Notes under the pieces: generated by a model
What the model was told of the DNA's origin: nothing
What the model saw: only the letters and a program-made list of their open reading frames with translations
Databases searched by the model: none
Part shown: piece after piece, positions 43,374 through 52,193 of the stretch
Position numbering within the stretch: position 1 is the stretch's first letter
How the letters are laid out: the number at the start of each line of letters is the position of its first letter
Position numbers and translations under genes: made by a program
Source: Ignavibacteria bacterium
GTDB taxonomy: Bacteria > Bacteroidota > Ignavibacteria > Kapaibacteriales > UBA4661
DNA: 64,000 nt
Assembly: GCA_013298775.1 (NCBI GenBank)
Contig: JAAFIV010000006.1
Span: 62,001-126,000, forward strand
Direction: 5' to 3'

Positions 43374-43865
43374 ATGAGTGCATTACTGTTTCATCCCGTT
43401 ATTATCTTGGCAGCGCGACTTGTTTTGGGTTCGGTATTTGTCATTGCTGGCGTTGAAAAAATTGCCAATCCCGATGCTTTTGCCAAAGCTATTAACAACT
43501 ACCAACTTTTACCCTACAACGCCCTCAACATCATGGCTCTTGTGCTACCATGGTTGGAAGTATTAGCGGGTGCATTGCTTATTTTTGGCGTACGTTTGCG
43601 GGCAAGTTCCGCGCTAACGGCTGTTATGCTGATAGTCTTCATTGCTGCAATTGCCTCAGCAATGATGCGGGGTTTATCAATTGACTGTGGTTGCTTTTCA
43701 CAAGGGAGCGCAGCAAGCGAACCAGTTGGTTGGAAAAAAGTTGCCGAAGATATTGGCTTGCTCGCCTTGTCGCTTCAAATTTTTGCCGCGTCATGGAAAA
43801 GCGAAATTCTTCCATTTTCTTTTGAAGCAATGCGCACACCGCTTGCCGCTCAAGAAGCGCAATAA
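43374..43865 (+). CDS. DoxX/MauE-family membrane protein
   Basis: A 163-residue protein with four predicted membrane helices (residues about 9-28, 49-73, 80-98 and 122-140). The first helix carries RLVLGSVFVIAGVEKI, typical of DoxX-like proteins, and a CGCF motif follows helix 3 (MRGLSIDCGCFSQG), which is characteristic of MauE-type methylamine-utilisation proteins and relatives. MauE is thought to take part in disulfide or quinone-linked redox chemistry in the membrane. No thioredoxin-like partner is next to it. ATG 43374. Confidence 0.85.
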   Translation: MSALLFHPVIILAARLVLGSVFVIAGVEKIANPDAFAKAINNYQLLPYNALNIMALVLPWLEVLAGALLIFGVRLRASSALTAVMLIVFIAAIASAMMRGLSIDCGCFSQGSAASEPVGWKKVAEDIGLLALSLQIFAASWKSEILPFSFEAMRTPLAAQEAQ

Positions 43866-44034
43866 ATCACAGGTTGCGCCTTATGTTGTTTGAGATTGTG
43901 ATTGTTGGAATTAAACTATTGTGTATGGTTTTGTCCTCAAAGAAGAAGTATTCTCACTCGTTGATGCGTAAGCATCCATGGGTAACAGGAGATAATTCTT
44001 TTTTCAATTCCAATACTTTCCAATGGAGAATCTC

Positions 44035-44400
44035 ATGACAAACCGCACAGTATCTCGCTTTTTCGCAGGTGCTTTTGTAAGCATGTGCTGTCTTACTGCT
44101 TCCAATAATGCTTTTGCTCAAGAATCAGGCAAAATCACGGTTCAACAACTTCCACAGAGTGCCGCACAAACCTTTGTTTCCAGCAAAACCGCTTTGGAAG
44201 CTGGCTTGACGGTAACATCGCAGAAAAAACAAGTCAGCTTGGAAACCGAAATCCAGTATTTGAAAGAGCATCCCGAAGCCGCATTCATACTACCCGCCGA
44301 TACGCAAGAGCGTATGAAACAAGGATTGCCCGTACAAAATATCAAAATTTCGGTTGCAGACTTGGAGCAACAAGCAAAAGCACAAAAAGCTCGTAAATAA
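44035..44400 (+). CDS. Small secreted protein, hypothetical
   Basis: A 121-residue protein with a signal peptide (MTNRTVSRFFAGAFVSMCC, cleavage near NAFAQ). The mature part is short, with KITVQQLPQSAAQTFVSS and ETEIQYLKEHPEAAFIL, and a basic end. I place the start at ATG 44035 because a GGAGA sequence lies 7 bases upstream; the ATG at 44023 is the alternative. No family recognised. It lies between the DoxX and HD genes. Confidence 0.6.
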   Translation: MTNRTVSRFFAGAFVSMCCLTASNNAFAQESGKITVQQLPQSAAQTFVSSKTALEAGLTVTSQKKQVSLETEIQYLKEHPEAAFILPADTQERMKQGLPVQNIKISVADLEQQAKAQKARK

Positions 44401-44469
44401 GCCCCGTCCATACGTATTCATACGGCTTTCAAACTTCCGCCTTCAGTCCTCATACTTCATCCTTTCTTT

Positions 44470-44910
44470 ATGTCCACTCTCGCCCATGCAATTGCCCTTG
44501 CGGCAGAAGCACATAAGCACCAGAAAGACCGCGCCGGAGCCGCATATATTCTGCATCCGCTCCGCCTCATGTTCAAAATGAATGATGAAAGTGCGATGAT
44601 AGCTGCTGTGCTGCATGATGTCGTCGAAGATACCGAGTGGACGCTGGATGACTTACGCGCAGAAGGTTTTTCCGATGATGTGCTACACGCGGTGGACTGC
44701 CTCACACAGCGCAAAGGTGAGCCGTACAACGCGCTCATTCAACGCGCAAAGCAACATCCGATAGCAGCACGGGTAAAAATTGCCGACCTTGAAGACAACA
44801 TGGATATAAAACGGCTGAATACCATGAATGCGTATGATGCCGACCGCTTGGAGAAATACCACGCTGCATGGCGCGAACTAACGGCATTTGTACGGAAATC
44901 TTCTTTGTAG
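44470..44910 (+). CDS. HD-domain phosphohydrolase, Mesh1/SpoT-hydrolase-like
   Basis: A 146-residue single-domain protein. The metal-binding HD signature is AAVLHDVVEDTEWT, with a preceding histidine in EAHKHQKDRAG...ILHPLR and a later VKIADLEDNMD, matching the order in the hydrolase domain of RelA/SpoT and the small Mesh1-type alarmone hydrolases. It has no synthetase domain. It may hydrolyse ppGpp, or NADPH as reported for animal Mesh1, but substrate is an inference. ATG 44470. A two-way terminator follows. Confidence 0.82.
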   Translation: MSTLAHAIALAAEAHKHQKDRAGAAYILHPLRLMFKMNDESAMIAAVLHDVVEDTEWTLDDLRAEGFSDDVLHAVDCLTQRKGEPYNALIQRAKQHPIAARVKIADLEDNMDIKRLNTMNAYDADRLEKYHAAWRELTAFVRKSSL

Positions 44911-44934
44911 AAGAGCGTGTTGTTACAAAAAGAA

Positions 44935-44983
44935 AAAGCCCAAAAGCCTTATTGAATCAGGCTTTTGAGCTTTTTTTCTTTTG
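44935..44983. terminator. Terminator between convergent genes
   Basis: AAGCCCAAAAGCCT (about 44936-44949) pairs with AGGCTTTTGAGCTT (about 44961-44974), followed by a run of T; it lies between the HD gene and the convergent cyclophilin gene. Confidence 0.75.
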
Positions 44984-45018
44984 CAGATGCGTCCTTCTTG
45001 GAAACGCACTGTGTTCGC

Positions 45019-45714
45019 TTATTTTTTTACAATCGTCATTTCAACTTTTTCTACTGGGCTAGACATTGCGCCGTCGCCGCCTTGTTCGCACTGAACGCGG
45101 GCAACTTGGTCCACAATCTCCATACCGCTAATCACACGACCAAAAATGGAATATTGTCCGTCCAAACTCGGTGCTGCTGCGTGGCAGACGAAGAATTGCG
45201 ATGTCGCGCTATTTGGGTCGGAAGTACGCGCAGCAGAAAGGATGCCGGGTTCGTGGCGCAAGGTTGTGCTAAATTCTGCGGGGACTTTTGCCTGTCCTGG
45301 TTCGCCAGTTCCCCAGAACATCTTGGGTTTGCCGCTTGTGGGACGTGAATTCGGGTCGCCGCCTTGAATCATGAAGCCTGGAATAACGCGGTGGAACGCG
45401 GTTCCATCATAGAATTTAATGCTGACAAGACTGTCAAAGTTCGCAGCATGTTTCGGTGCGAGGTCTTTGTAAATTTCGATAGTAACATTGCCGAGCGGTT
45501 TGCCACCGTGAGTAATGCTCATCAGATATTGCGGGCGATTGGGGTTGGGTGCTTCCATTTTTGTTGTTTCTTTTTTGGATTTTGAAGATTTATTCGACTT
45601 CGATTTGGATGATTGTGCAAAAAGCTCCGTACCGAATAATGCCAGAGACAAAGCGAGAGCAACCATTGGCAAGAAGCCCGTTGCAATACGCATAAATACT
45701 CGTGGTGTGTGCAT
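45019..45714 (-). CDS. Secreted cyclophilin-type peptidyl-prolyl isomerase
   Basis: A 231-residue protein: signal peptide (residues about 1-34, ending near LFAQ), a Ser/Lys-rich linker (SSKSKSNKSSKSKKETTK) and a cyclophilin domain. The domain has FHRVIPGFMIQGGDP, with the catalytic arginine, SQFFVCHAAAPSLDGQYSIFG and VAEF-type substrate contacts. Likely a periplasmic folding helper. ATG 45714; an internal ATG at 45693 would also leave a signal peptide. Good certainty on family; substrate proteins unknown. Confidence 0.9.
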   Translation of the reverse strand: MHTPRVFMRIATGFLPMVALALSLALFGTELFAQSSKSKSNKSSKSKKETTKMEAPNPNRPQYLMSITHGGKPLGNVTIEIYKDLAPKHAANFDSLVSIKFYDGTAFHRVIPGFMIQGGDPNSRPTSGKPKMFWGTGEPGQAKVPAEFSTTLRHEPGILSAARTSDPNSATSQFFVCHAAAPSLDGQYSIFGRVISGMEIVDQVARVQCEQGGDGAMSSPVEKVEMTIVKK

Positions 45715-45795
45715 GAAGTGTCCTTTCGGAAAGTGAAAAAATAGGGAAAATAAGCATAGAAAAGCAAGTAGTGCTTATCGCTTGGATGTACGTCG

Positions 45796-46482
45796 TTAAA
45801 AGTTATCAATCAAATCAATCGGCGGGCGCGGCGGCTCGTCGTCTGGTGGATGCTGCTGCAATTGTGCGAGAAATTCTTCATCAACCTTACGTGGTTCGTT
45901 GGGGTCGTAGAGCATACCCGTACAAAGGCACATTTTACGCTGTGTACGCGAGAGAATGTCGTAGTTCGGACAGGAAGAGCAACCGTTCCAAAACGTATCG
46001 TCGTCGGTGATTTCGGAGAATGGAACAGGCACATAGCCGAGTTCGGTATTGATTTTCATTACCGCGTGGCTCGTTGTGATACCGAAAATTTTCGCTTCGG
46101 GAAAAAGCTCGCGAGAAAGCTCGAACACCCGACGTTTGAGGCGTGTTGCCAAGCCGTATTTACGGAAATCTGGTGCGACAATCAAACCAGAATTGGCAAC
46201 AAATTTTTTGCCGCTCCATGTTTCGATGTAGCAAAATCCTGCAAAGCGTCCATCGGTGGTGAGGGCGATAACTGCTTTGCCGTCGCGCATTTTCTGCTCA
46301 ATATATTCTGGCTTCCGCTTGGCAATACCCGTACCGCGTACTTTTGCGGAAGATTCCATTTCAGCACAAATTTCTGCTGCATAGCTGCAATGCTCTTCGC
46401 GGGCTACCTCAATCACAAACTCAGGCTGTGCTGCTTCGACAATCGGTAGATTCGGCAGATTTGGTAATTCCACTATTCCCAT
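45796..46482 (-). CDS. GNAT-family N-acetyltransferase
   Basis: A 228-residue GNAT protein. The acetyl-CoA pyrophosphate loop corresponds to VAPDFRKYGLATRLKRRVFEL, with VIALTTDGRFAGFCYIE before it. After the GNAT core it has a cysteine-rich segment CSSCPNYDILSR...MCLCTGMLYDP, which I have seen in a Bacteroidota subgroup often linked to arginine synthesis (a candidate N-acetylglutamate synthase). This functional guess is an inference; argG is 16 kb away in the window. The C-terminus is acidic and proline-rich. ATG 46482. Confidence 0.8.
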   Translation of the reverse strand: MGIVELPNLPNLPIVEAAQPEFVIEVAREEHCSYAAEICAEMESSAKVRGTGIAKRKPEYIEQKMRDGKAVIALTTDGRFAGFCYIETWSGKKFVANSGLIVAPDFRKYGLATRLKRRVFELSRELFPEAKIFGITTSHAVMKINTELGYVPVPFSEITDDDTFWNGCSSCPNYDILSRTQRKMCLCTGMLYDPNEPRKVDEEFLAQLQQHPPDDEPPRPPIDLIDNF

Positions 46483-46592
46483 TTCGTACTAAAAAATTCA
46501 ACAAAAAGATTGCTCTGTACCTCACATCTTAGAAACTTTGGAACAGAGCAAGGTTTAATGCGGTCTTTCTTCTTCAAACTTTTGCAAACGAC

Positions 46593-46668
46593 GCAGATAA
46601 GAGTATCTGCGCTACCATCTGAGCTAGGTTTCATGCGCCTTCGGTAGCACAGACACTCTTGTCCGTGC
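46593..46668. repeat. Palindromic repeat family 3, copy
   Basis: GCAGATAAGAGTATCTGCGC (46593-46612) and GGTAGCACAGACACTCTTGT (46643-46662), each a small palindrome, arranged in inverse order as in the copies at 60325-60405 and 63775-63844. Confidence 0.65.
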
Positions 46669-46691
46669 ATTCCCATATACTTTTTAACGGA

Positions 46692-47048
46692 CTACTTTGT
46701 TTCTTCAATGCGAATCTCCAGTTCCCAGAGCCGCGCCAGCCAATCCATAAATTCCGTGTTTTCGCCCACGAGCGCGTTGATAGAACTAGCTTCCAGTACC
46801 GTTCCGTACATCACCTCGCGTGTTTCGGTATCGGTAATGCTTTCCAGCAATGAGCGTAAATCCTCATCGCCGTATTGCCCATCGAACTCGTCGAGCGCAT
46901 CAATATAACGTTCTTCGCCGACTGATTCCATCAGCCAGCGCACAAATTCTTCTTCCTGCTCGTTTAAGAGCTTATCTGCCATCACGACACGTTCCATAAT
47001 GCCAACAAGTGCGATAAGGTCGGAATGTTGTAGCTCTTTTAATTCCAT
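46692..47048 (-). CDS. Small acidic helical protein, TerB-like
   Basis: A 118-residue acidic, helical protein (MELKELQHSDLIALVGIMER; DKLLNEQEEEFVRWLMESVG; ITDTETREVMYGTVLEAS). The alternation of short acidic helices and the D-x3-E-like pattern resemble the TerB tellurite-resistance fold (DjlA/TerB). The match is not strong enough to assign function. ATG 47048. Confidence 0.6.
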   Translation of the reverse strand: MELKELQHSDLIALVGIMERVVMADKLLNEQEEEFVRWLMESVGEERYIDALDEFDGQYGDEDLRSLLESITDTETREVMYGTVLEASSINALVGENTEFMDWLARLWELEIRIEETK

Positions 47049-47145
47049 AGAGTTCGCGTTCTAAAATTTTCAAAAAAGATTTCCGAAAATAAATATGCCG
47101 ACCAAGATACAACTCGTTTCCCTTTAGCGCAACAATGTTTTTTGC

Positions 47146-47215
47146 GGAATGTTTTTGTGGAATGTTTTTGTGGAATTCCTACAACGCACCGATTGTACCA
47201 CATTGTATCACATTG
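47146..47215. repeat. Short tandem repeats
   Basis: GGAATGTTTTTGT in about three tandem units (47146-47181) and CATTGTATCA twice (about 47199-47218), in the 3' flank of the S41 protease gene. Confidence 0.6.
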
Positions 47216-47236
47216 TATCACAACATTACCCAAAAA

Positions 47237-48865
47237 TTACTTCGCGCGAGCAATCTTCATTGCTTCAGGGAAAAGCTGGATTGCCTTTTCCAATTCCTTC
47301 TGCACCACGAAGGATTCAACAAATTCTGGGCTGGTATTCCAAATGTACGTCGTTGTCAGTGCTTTCACGTAACGGTCAATAATTGTCGTGTTTTTGAGAT
47401 ATTCTTCATCTGCCCACGTGAGTTTGCGCTCACCTGCAATGCGCTTCAGTTCTTGCACGGCAGCATCATTCAGCGTGTATTTGTGGAGGAATTGGTTAAT
47501 ATCTTTCGCATATTTTGTGCGGATTGCATTGCCCTCGCGCAAAATCAAATTATCCACAAACTCAGAAACTACGCCCTTTGCAATGAGATTGCGGAAGAAT
47601 GTGGTGAGCGTGTCATTTTTCACAACATAATCGGGAACAATACCGCCACCGCCATACACGGTGCGCCCTGCAAGCGTTTTGAACTTCGGTCGCGGCGTGG
47701 TGTCGTTGTCGTTTTTGTGGTCGAGATTCGCGCCTTCTTCCACGTCTTGCCGACCTTCGAGCGCGTAGTATTTGCTGCGGTCGCCAGACTTGTAATCACG
47801 CTGGATACAGCGTCCAGAGGGCGTGTAATATCGCGCAATGGTGAGGCGCAATTCCGAGCCATCAGGAAGCTGATACGGCACTTGCACCAAGCCCTTGCCA
47901 AAGCTCGTTTCGCCAACAACCAAGCCTCTATCAAGGTCTTGAATCGCACCAGAAACAATCTCGCTCGCCGATGCAGAACCAGAATTCACCAGAACGATAA
48001 GCGGGATGTTTTCGAGATTGCCAGCGCGTGTGGAGTAATATCGCTCGCTGAGTGCGTCGTTACGGGCTTTCGTATAGACAATTACTTTGCCAAATGGCAC
48101 AAACTCATCTACCAAGCCGAATGCTTGTTGCAAGTAGCCGCCGCCATTGTTGCGAAGGTCGAGAATGAGTTTCTTCATTCCTTGCGCTTTGAGGCTTTGT
48201 GCGGCTTTCTCGATTTCGTTCACCGTTGTTGCAGCAAATTTATTCAGGTAAATGTAGCCAATATCTGTGCCGTCAATCATCCACGAAGCATCCACGGTGC
48301 GAATGGGAACGGCATCGCGCACTATCGTGAGCGGAATGAGATTTGGCGAGCCTTCGCGCTTAATCTGAACCGTTACGCGCGTTCCTTGCGGACCTTTGAG
48401 CTTTTTTGGAACATCGTCGGTGGATAGCCCGACGGCACTTGCGCCGTCAATTTTCACAATTTTATCATTGCACATCACACCCAGTTTCTCGCTCGGACCG
48501 CCAATAAGCGGCGTAAGTACGGTAATGGTATCTTTTACGATGCGAAAGAGTACGCCAATGCCAAAGTAATTTCCTTGGAATTTTTCCTGCTCATCGTCCC
48601 GTACTTTTGGCGGCAGATAATTCGAGTGCGGGTCGAGCTTTTGGAGCATTCCGCGAATCGCATTTTCGGTTAATTGGTTCAACTGCACTGTATCAACGTA
48701 GTTCTGGTTGATGAGATTCATCACTTCGTTGAATTTGCGCATTTGTTGGTAGATGTTCCCGCCATTTACTTCCTGTTGCGCACGGGCAATGTGCCAATCC
48801 GCGCAAAGCAAATAACTTACACAGGCAAGGCACACACACAAGGACGACAGATTGCGGTACAGCAT
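47237..48865 (-). CDS. CtpA-type carboxyl-terminal processing protease (S41)
   Basis: A 542-residue protease with a signal peptide (MLYRNLSSLCVCLACVSYLL). Features in order: the N-terminal helical segment ending LDPHSNYLPP, a PDZ domain (FGIGVLFRIVKDTITVLTPL to IPLTIVRD), and the S41 core with LILDLRNNGGG, the catalytic serine in VNSGSASASEIVSGA and the catalytic lysine in TSFGKGLVQ. C-terminal helices follow. It cleaves C-terminal residues of periplasmic proteins. ATG 48865 was chosen because the signal peptide starts there; an upstream start at 48925 adds hydrophobic but unusual residues. Confidence 0.92.
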   Translation of the reverse strand: MLYRNLSSLCVCLACVSYLLCADWHIARAQQEVNGGNIYQQMRKFNEVMNLINQNYVDTVQLNQLTENAIRGMLQKLDPHSNYLPPKVRDDEQEKFQGNYFGIGVLFRIVKDTITVLTPLIGGPSEKLGVMCNDKIVKIDGASAVGLSTDDVPKKLKGPQGTRVTVQIKREGSPNLIPLTIVRDAVPIRTVDASWMIDGTDIGYIYLNKFAATTVNEIEKAAQSLKAQGMKKLILDLRNNGGGYLQQAFGLVDEFVPFGKVIVYTKARNDALSERYYSTRAGNLENIPLIVLVNSGSASASEIVSGAIQDLDRGLVVGETSFGKGLVQVPYQLPDGSELRLTIARYYTPSGRCIQRDYKSGDRSKYYALEGRQDVEEGANLDHKNDNDTTPRPKFKTLAGRTVYGGGGIVPDYVVKNDTLTTFFRNLIAKGVVSEFVDNLILREGNAIRTKYAKDINQFLHKYTLNDAAVQELKRIAGERKLTWADEEYLKNTTIIDRYVKALTTTYIWNTSPEFVESFVVQKELEKAIQLFPEAMKIARAK

Positions 48866-49080
48866 AACAAGTAAAAATGAGGGGTGAAAGAGGTGTAGAT
48901 TCAAGATAGGAATCAAAGGGTACAATGCCGAAATACTTTTGGAAATGAACGTAAACGGTGAACGTAAACAAGGTTCAAGTGTACATCCAATTTCTCAAGC
49001 AAATTTACACAAAAATCCGTGCTTCCCTTTGCTAATCTGCATTGGGGCATAAAATTTACGCAATAGCGAAATACAAAGAA

Positions 49081-49120
49081 GCCGCTTGAAGAATATATTT
49101 CCTCCAAGCGGCATCAATAC
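49081..49120 (-). terminator. Terminator-like hairpin after lpdA
   Basis: GCCGCTTG (49081-49088) pairs with CAAGCGGC (49105-49112). On the minus strand it is followed by TTCTTTG. It sits between the end of lpdA and the ctpA-like gene. Confidence 0.6.
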
Positions 49121-49170
49121 TAACGTTTCAAGGGCTTTTCATACTTCATCCCTCATATTTCATCCTTGCC

Positions 49171-50574
49171 TTAGAAGTTCACTGCTTCGCCATATGCGTT
49201 GGCAGCCGCTTCCATGACAGCTTCACTCAAGGTTGGGTGTGCGTGCATGGTCTTGAAAATTGCTGGACCCGTTGCTTCGAGCGACCGCGCCAAGCCCATT
49301 TCCGCAATCATTTCGGTCACGTCGGGACCAATCATATGTGCGCCGAGTAGCTCACCATATTTTGCACCAAAAATGAGCTTCACAAAGCCCTTTGCTTCGC
49401 CGATTGCGTGTGCTTTTCCGGCAGCAGTGAAGGGAAATTTTCCGACTTTAATTTCATGCCCTGCTGCTTTCGCTTTTTCCTCTGTAAGCCCGATAGATGC
49501 TACTTGCGGATTGCAATAGGTACAGCCAGGAATGTTGTTGTAATCAACGCCGTCGGTGTGGTGTCCGGCGATATGTTCCGCAACCGTGATGCCTTCAGCC
49601 GAAGCCTTGTGTGCAAGCCAGGGTGCGCCTGCTACGTCACCAATCGCATAAATACCTGCTACGTTGGTACGCAAAAATTTATCCGCTTTGATAAATCCAC
49701 GCTCAGTCGCTACACCAGCCGCTTCCAAGCCAATATTTTCAATGTTTGCTTGAATACCAATCGCATTCAGCGCGAGGTCGGCTTTGAGTGTTTCTTCCGA
49801 GCCATCTTTTTTCTGGATTTTCACTTCCACGCCTTTACCGACGGTCTTTGCAGACAATACGCGGGTTTCGGTAAGCATCTCCACGCCGTATTTTTTGTAA
49901 TGTTTTTCCAGTTCTTTGGAAACCTCTACGTCTTCGATTGGCAGAATATTTTTCTGCATTTCGATAATCGTTACTTTCGTGCCGTAGGCATTGTAGAAGT
50001 ACGCAAATTCCACGCCGATAGCACCTGCGCCCATAACAATCATGGATTTCGGAATTTCCTTCTGCACCATTGCCTCATGGCTTGTAATGACGCGCTCTCT
50101 ATCAACATCAATGCCCGGAAACATACGTGGACGTGCGCCCGTTGCGACGATGATATGCTTGCAAGAAATCGTGTCGGTGACTGCGCCAGATTTATCTTTC
50201 ACTTCCACATTTCCAACCGATTTAATCACGCCAAAGCCTGTTACCGACTGGACTTTGTACTTTTTGAATAAAAATGCAATGCCTTTCGACATCTGGTCGG
50301 CAACGCCGCGAGAACGCCCGACAACCTTGCTGAAATCAATATCCACGCCTTTGATTGTGAATCCAAAATCTTCTGCATGGTTCAGAAAGTGCATATATTC
50401 TGCATTCTTGATGAGTGCTTTGGTTGGAATACAGCCCCAATTCAAGCAAATACCGCCGAGGTGTTCTGCCTCAACGCAAATTGCCTTCAAACCAAGCTGT
50501 GATGCGCGAATTGCAGCTACATAGCCGCCCGGTCCCGCGCCGATAACAACGACATCGCATTGATGTTGAGCCAT
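49171..50574 (-). CDS. lpdA: Dihydrolipoyl dehydrogenase
   Basis: A 467-residue flavoprotein disulfide reductase. It has the FAD motif VIGAGPGGYVAAI, the redox-active disulfide in GGICLNWGCIPTKAL, the NAD motif VMGAGAIGVEFAY, the second FAD stretch YAIGDVAGAPWLAHKA, and the C-terminal active-site His/Glu region HAHPTLSEAVMEAA. It reoxidises lipoamide in 2-oxoacid dehydrogenase complexes and the glycine cleavage system. It stands alone, not beside E1/E2 genes. ATG 50574. Confidence 0.96.
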   Translation of the reverse strand: MAQHQCDVVVIGAGPGGYVAAIRASQLGLKAICVEAEHLGGICLNWGCIPTKALIKNAEYMHFLNHAEDFGFTIKGVDIDFSKVVGRSRGVADQMSKGIAFLFKKYKVQSVTGFGVIKSVGNVEVKDKSGAVTDTISCKHIIVATGARPRMFPGIDVDRERVITSHEAMVQKEIPKSMIVMGAGAIGVEFAYFYNAYGTKVTIIEMQKNILPIEDVEVSKELEKHYKKYGVEMLTETRVLSAKTVGKGVEVKIQKKDGSEETLKADLALNAIGIQANIENIGLEAAGVATERGFIKADKFLRTNVAGIYAIGDVAGAPWLAHKASAEGITVAEHIAGHHTDGVDYNNIPGCTYCNPQVASIGLTEEKAKAAGHEIKVGKFPFTAAGKAHAIGEAKGFVKLIFGAKYGELLGAHMIGPDVTEMIAEMGLARSLEATGPAIFKTMHAHPTLSEAVMEAAANAYGEAVNF

Positions 50575-50781
50575 TGGAATTGTCCTTCAAAAAAGTAAAA
50601 AGAGTGGGATTTTCGTTGTGATGGTGTGCCTCAAAGCACAATTACCGTTCAATAAACAGCCTCAAATATACGGTTTGCAACGGACTTTCGCACAGAAAAA
50701 TTCTTGAGTAAACCGCCAAGCAAACTATTGTGCATATTTGCGCCTCTTTGAAGTCCTTCAATACAAGATGCCGTCAAGTCT

Positions 50782-50878
50782 TGAAGCCTGTTTTTGTACA
50801 TCTGCACTTTGCACCTGATTCTGCTACAAGCTCGGTATTGCCTTGCATTGAAGCATTTTTTCTTTACAGGTCGGTGAA
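50782..50878 (+). repeat. Repeat family 6, copy B
   Basis: About 97 bp aligning to 30916-31012, sharing GCCTGTTTTTG, CTACAAGCTCG, AAGCATTTTT and AGGTCGGTGA. It lies in the 325-bp gap between lpdA and mnmA, which has no visible gene. Confidence 0.55.
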
Positions 50879-50899
50879 CTTTATTGCGATTGAAGACTT

Positions 50900-52006
50900 C
50901 TATCGCAAAGCCTTATCAATAATCGCACCGCCAATCACATCATCGCCATCATAGATAACAATGGATTGTCCGGGCGTAATGGCGCGTTGCGCTTCGTGGA
51001 AACGAACAGTAATGGTGCCGTCTGCGTGGGTTTGCACGAAGGCTGGTGAACCTTTGTCTTTGTAGCGAATTTTCACAATGCAGTCGCGTCCGTCATCCAA
51101 ACTTTCAAATTTCATCATGTTCGCTGAATGAGCAATTAAGCCATCTTCAAGCAAATCCGCATCGCGCCCAACTACGACCGTGTTCGTATCGGCAAGAACG
51201 TTCAGAACAAAAAGCGGCTCTGCATGCGACACACCAAGCCCTTTGCGCTGCCCGACCGTATAGTGCGCAAAACCTTGATGCTCACCAATCACTTCGCCAT
51301 CGAGAACAAGTTTTCCGCCCGACATTTTATTGTCAAAATCTTTGACGTTATCACGCAAGAAGCGTTTGTAATTGTTATCAGCAACGAAGCAAATTTCGTA
51401 AGATTCCGCTTTTGCAGCAATCGGCAAACCGAAACGCTCCGCCGTTGCGCGAGATTCCTCTTTCGTGAAGCCCGCAAGCGGAAACAGCGTCCGCGATAAG
51501 GATTCTTGCGTCAGTCCCCAGAGCGCGTAGGATTGGTCTTTGCGCTGGTCGGTGCCACGAGAAATATAGTACCGCTCGGTGTCTGAATCCTTACGAACAT
51601 AGGCATAATGCCCCATTGCGACGTATTCCGCGCCAAGCGAATCCGCCTTGCGCAGCATTTCTTGCCACTTGATAAGACGATTGCACTTCACGCACGGATT
51701 CGGCGTGTCGCCCGACATGTAGCTATCAACGAAGTAATCAATGATATTTTTTTTGAAAACATCGGTGAAATCAACGGTGTAATGCGGGATGCCGAGCTTT
51801 AATGCGACGCGCCGTGCATCATTGATACCATCAAGCGAGCAGCAACTTGAATCATTGCCGACATTGCCGCCAACATCTTCGTATTTATAGGTTTTTATCG
51901 TGATGCCAATAACATCGTAGCCCTGCTCAACAAGCAATGCTGCGGCAACGGAGGAATCTACGCCGCCCGACATTCCGACAAGAACACGTTTTGGATTGCG
52001 TTTCAT
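50900..52006 (-). CDS. mnmA: tRNA-specific 2-thiouridylase MnmA
   Basis: A 368-residue enzyme that places sulfur at U34 of tRNA-Lys, Glu and Gln. The ATP-binding PP-loop is GMSGGVDSSVA near residues 12-22; the two catalytic cysteines are in NPCVKCNRLIKW and SYEICFV; YTVGQRKGLGV marks the C-terminal domains. It matches the expected length. ATG 52006. Confidence 0.96.
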   Translation of the reverse strand: MKRNPKRVLVGMSGGVDSSVAAALLVEQGYDVIGITIKTYKYEDVGGNVGNDSSCCSLDGINDARRVALKLGIPHYTVDFTDVFKKNIIDYFVDSYMSGDTPNPCVKCNRLIKWQEMLRKADSLGAEYVAMGHYAYVRKDSDTERYYISRGTDQRKDQSYALWGLTQESLSRTLFPLAGFTKEESRATAERFGLPIAAKAESYEICFVADNNYKRFLRDNVKDFDNKMSGGKLVLDGEVIGEHQGFAHYTVGQRKGLGVSHAEPLFVLNVLADTNTVVVGRDADLLEDGLIAHSANMMKFESLDDGRDCIVKIRYKDKGSPAFVQTHADGTITVRFHEAQRAITPGQSIVIYDGDDVIGGAIIDKALR

Positions 52007-52153
52007 TGGAAGAAAAAAAAGATGGAAATCTTGTATTCAAGCTATGGTCTGAGGCTCGGCATTGTGCAAAAAATTTTCGGCAGCGCAGACAAACTGAGAG
52101 CTTCACTCGGCTTGTTGGCAAGTTTTCATGCGGTATTGAGAAAGTTGCATGGT

Positions 52154-52190
52154 TTCATACTTCATACTTCATACTTCATACTTCATACTT
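52154..52190. repeat. 7-bp tandem repeat
   Basis: Five tandem units of TTCATAC between folD and mnmA. Related low-complexity TTCATAC/TTCATCC runs precede other genes in the window (near 44450 and 49140). Confidence 0.75.
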
Positions 52191-52193
52191 TCC

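Noticed and set aside
47135-48427. A 430-codon plus-strand open frame opposite the CtpA-like protease gene
   Set aside because: It is antisense to a well-supported S41 protease with catalytic motifs, starts in a tandem repeat and shows no domain; long antisense frames are common at this base composition.
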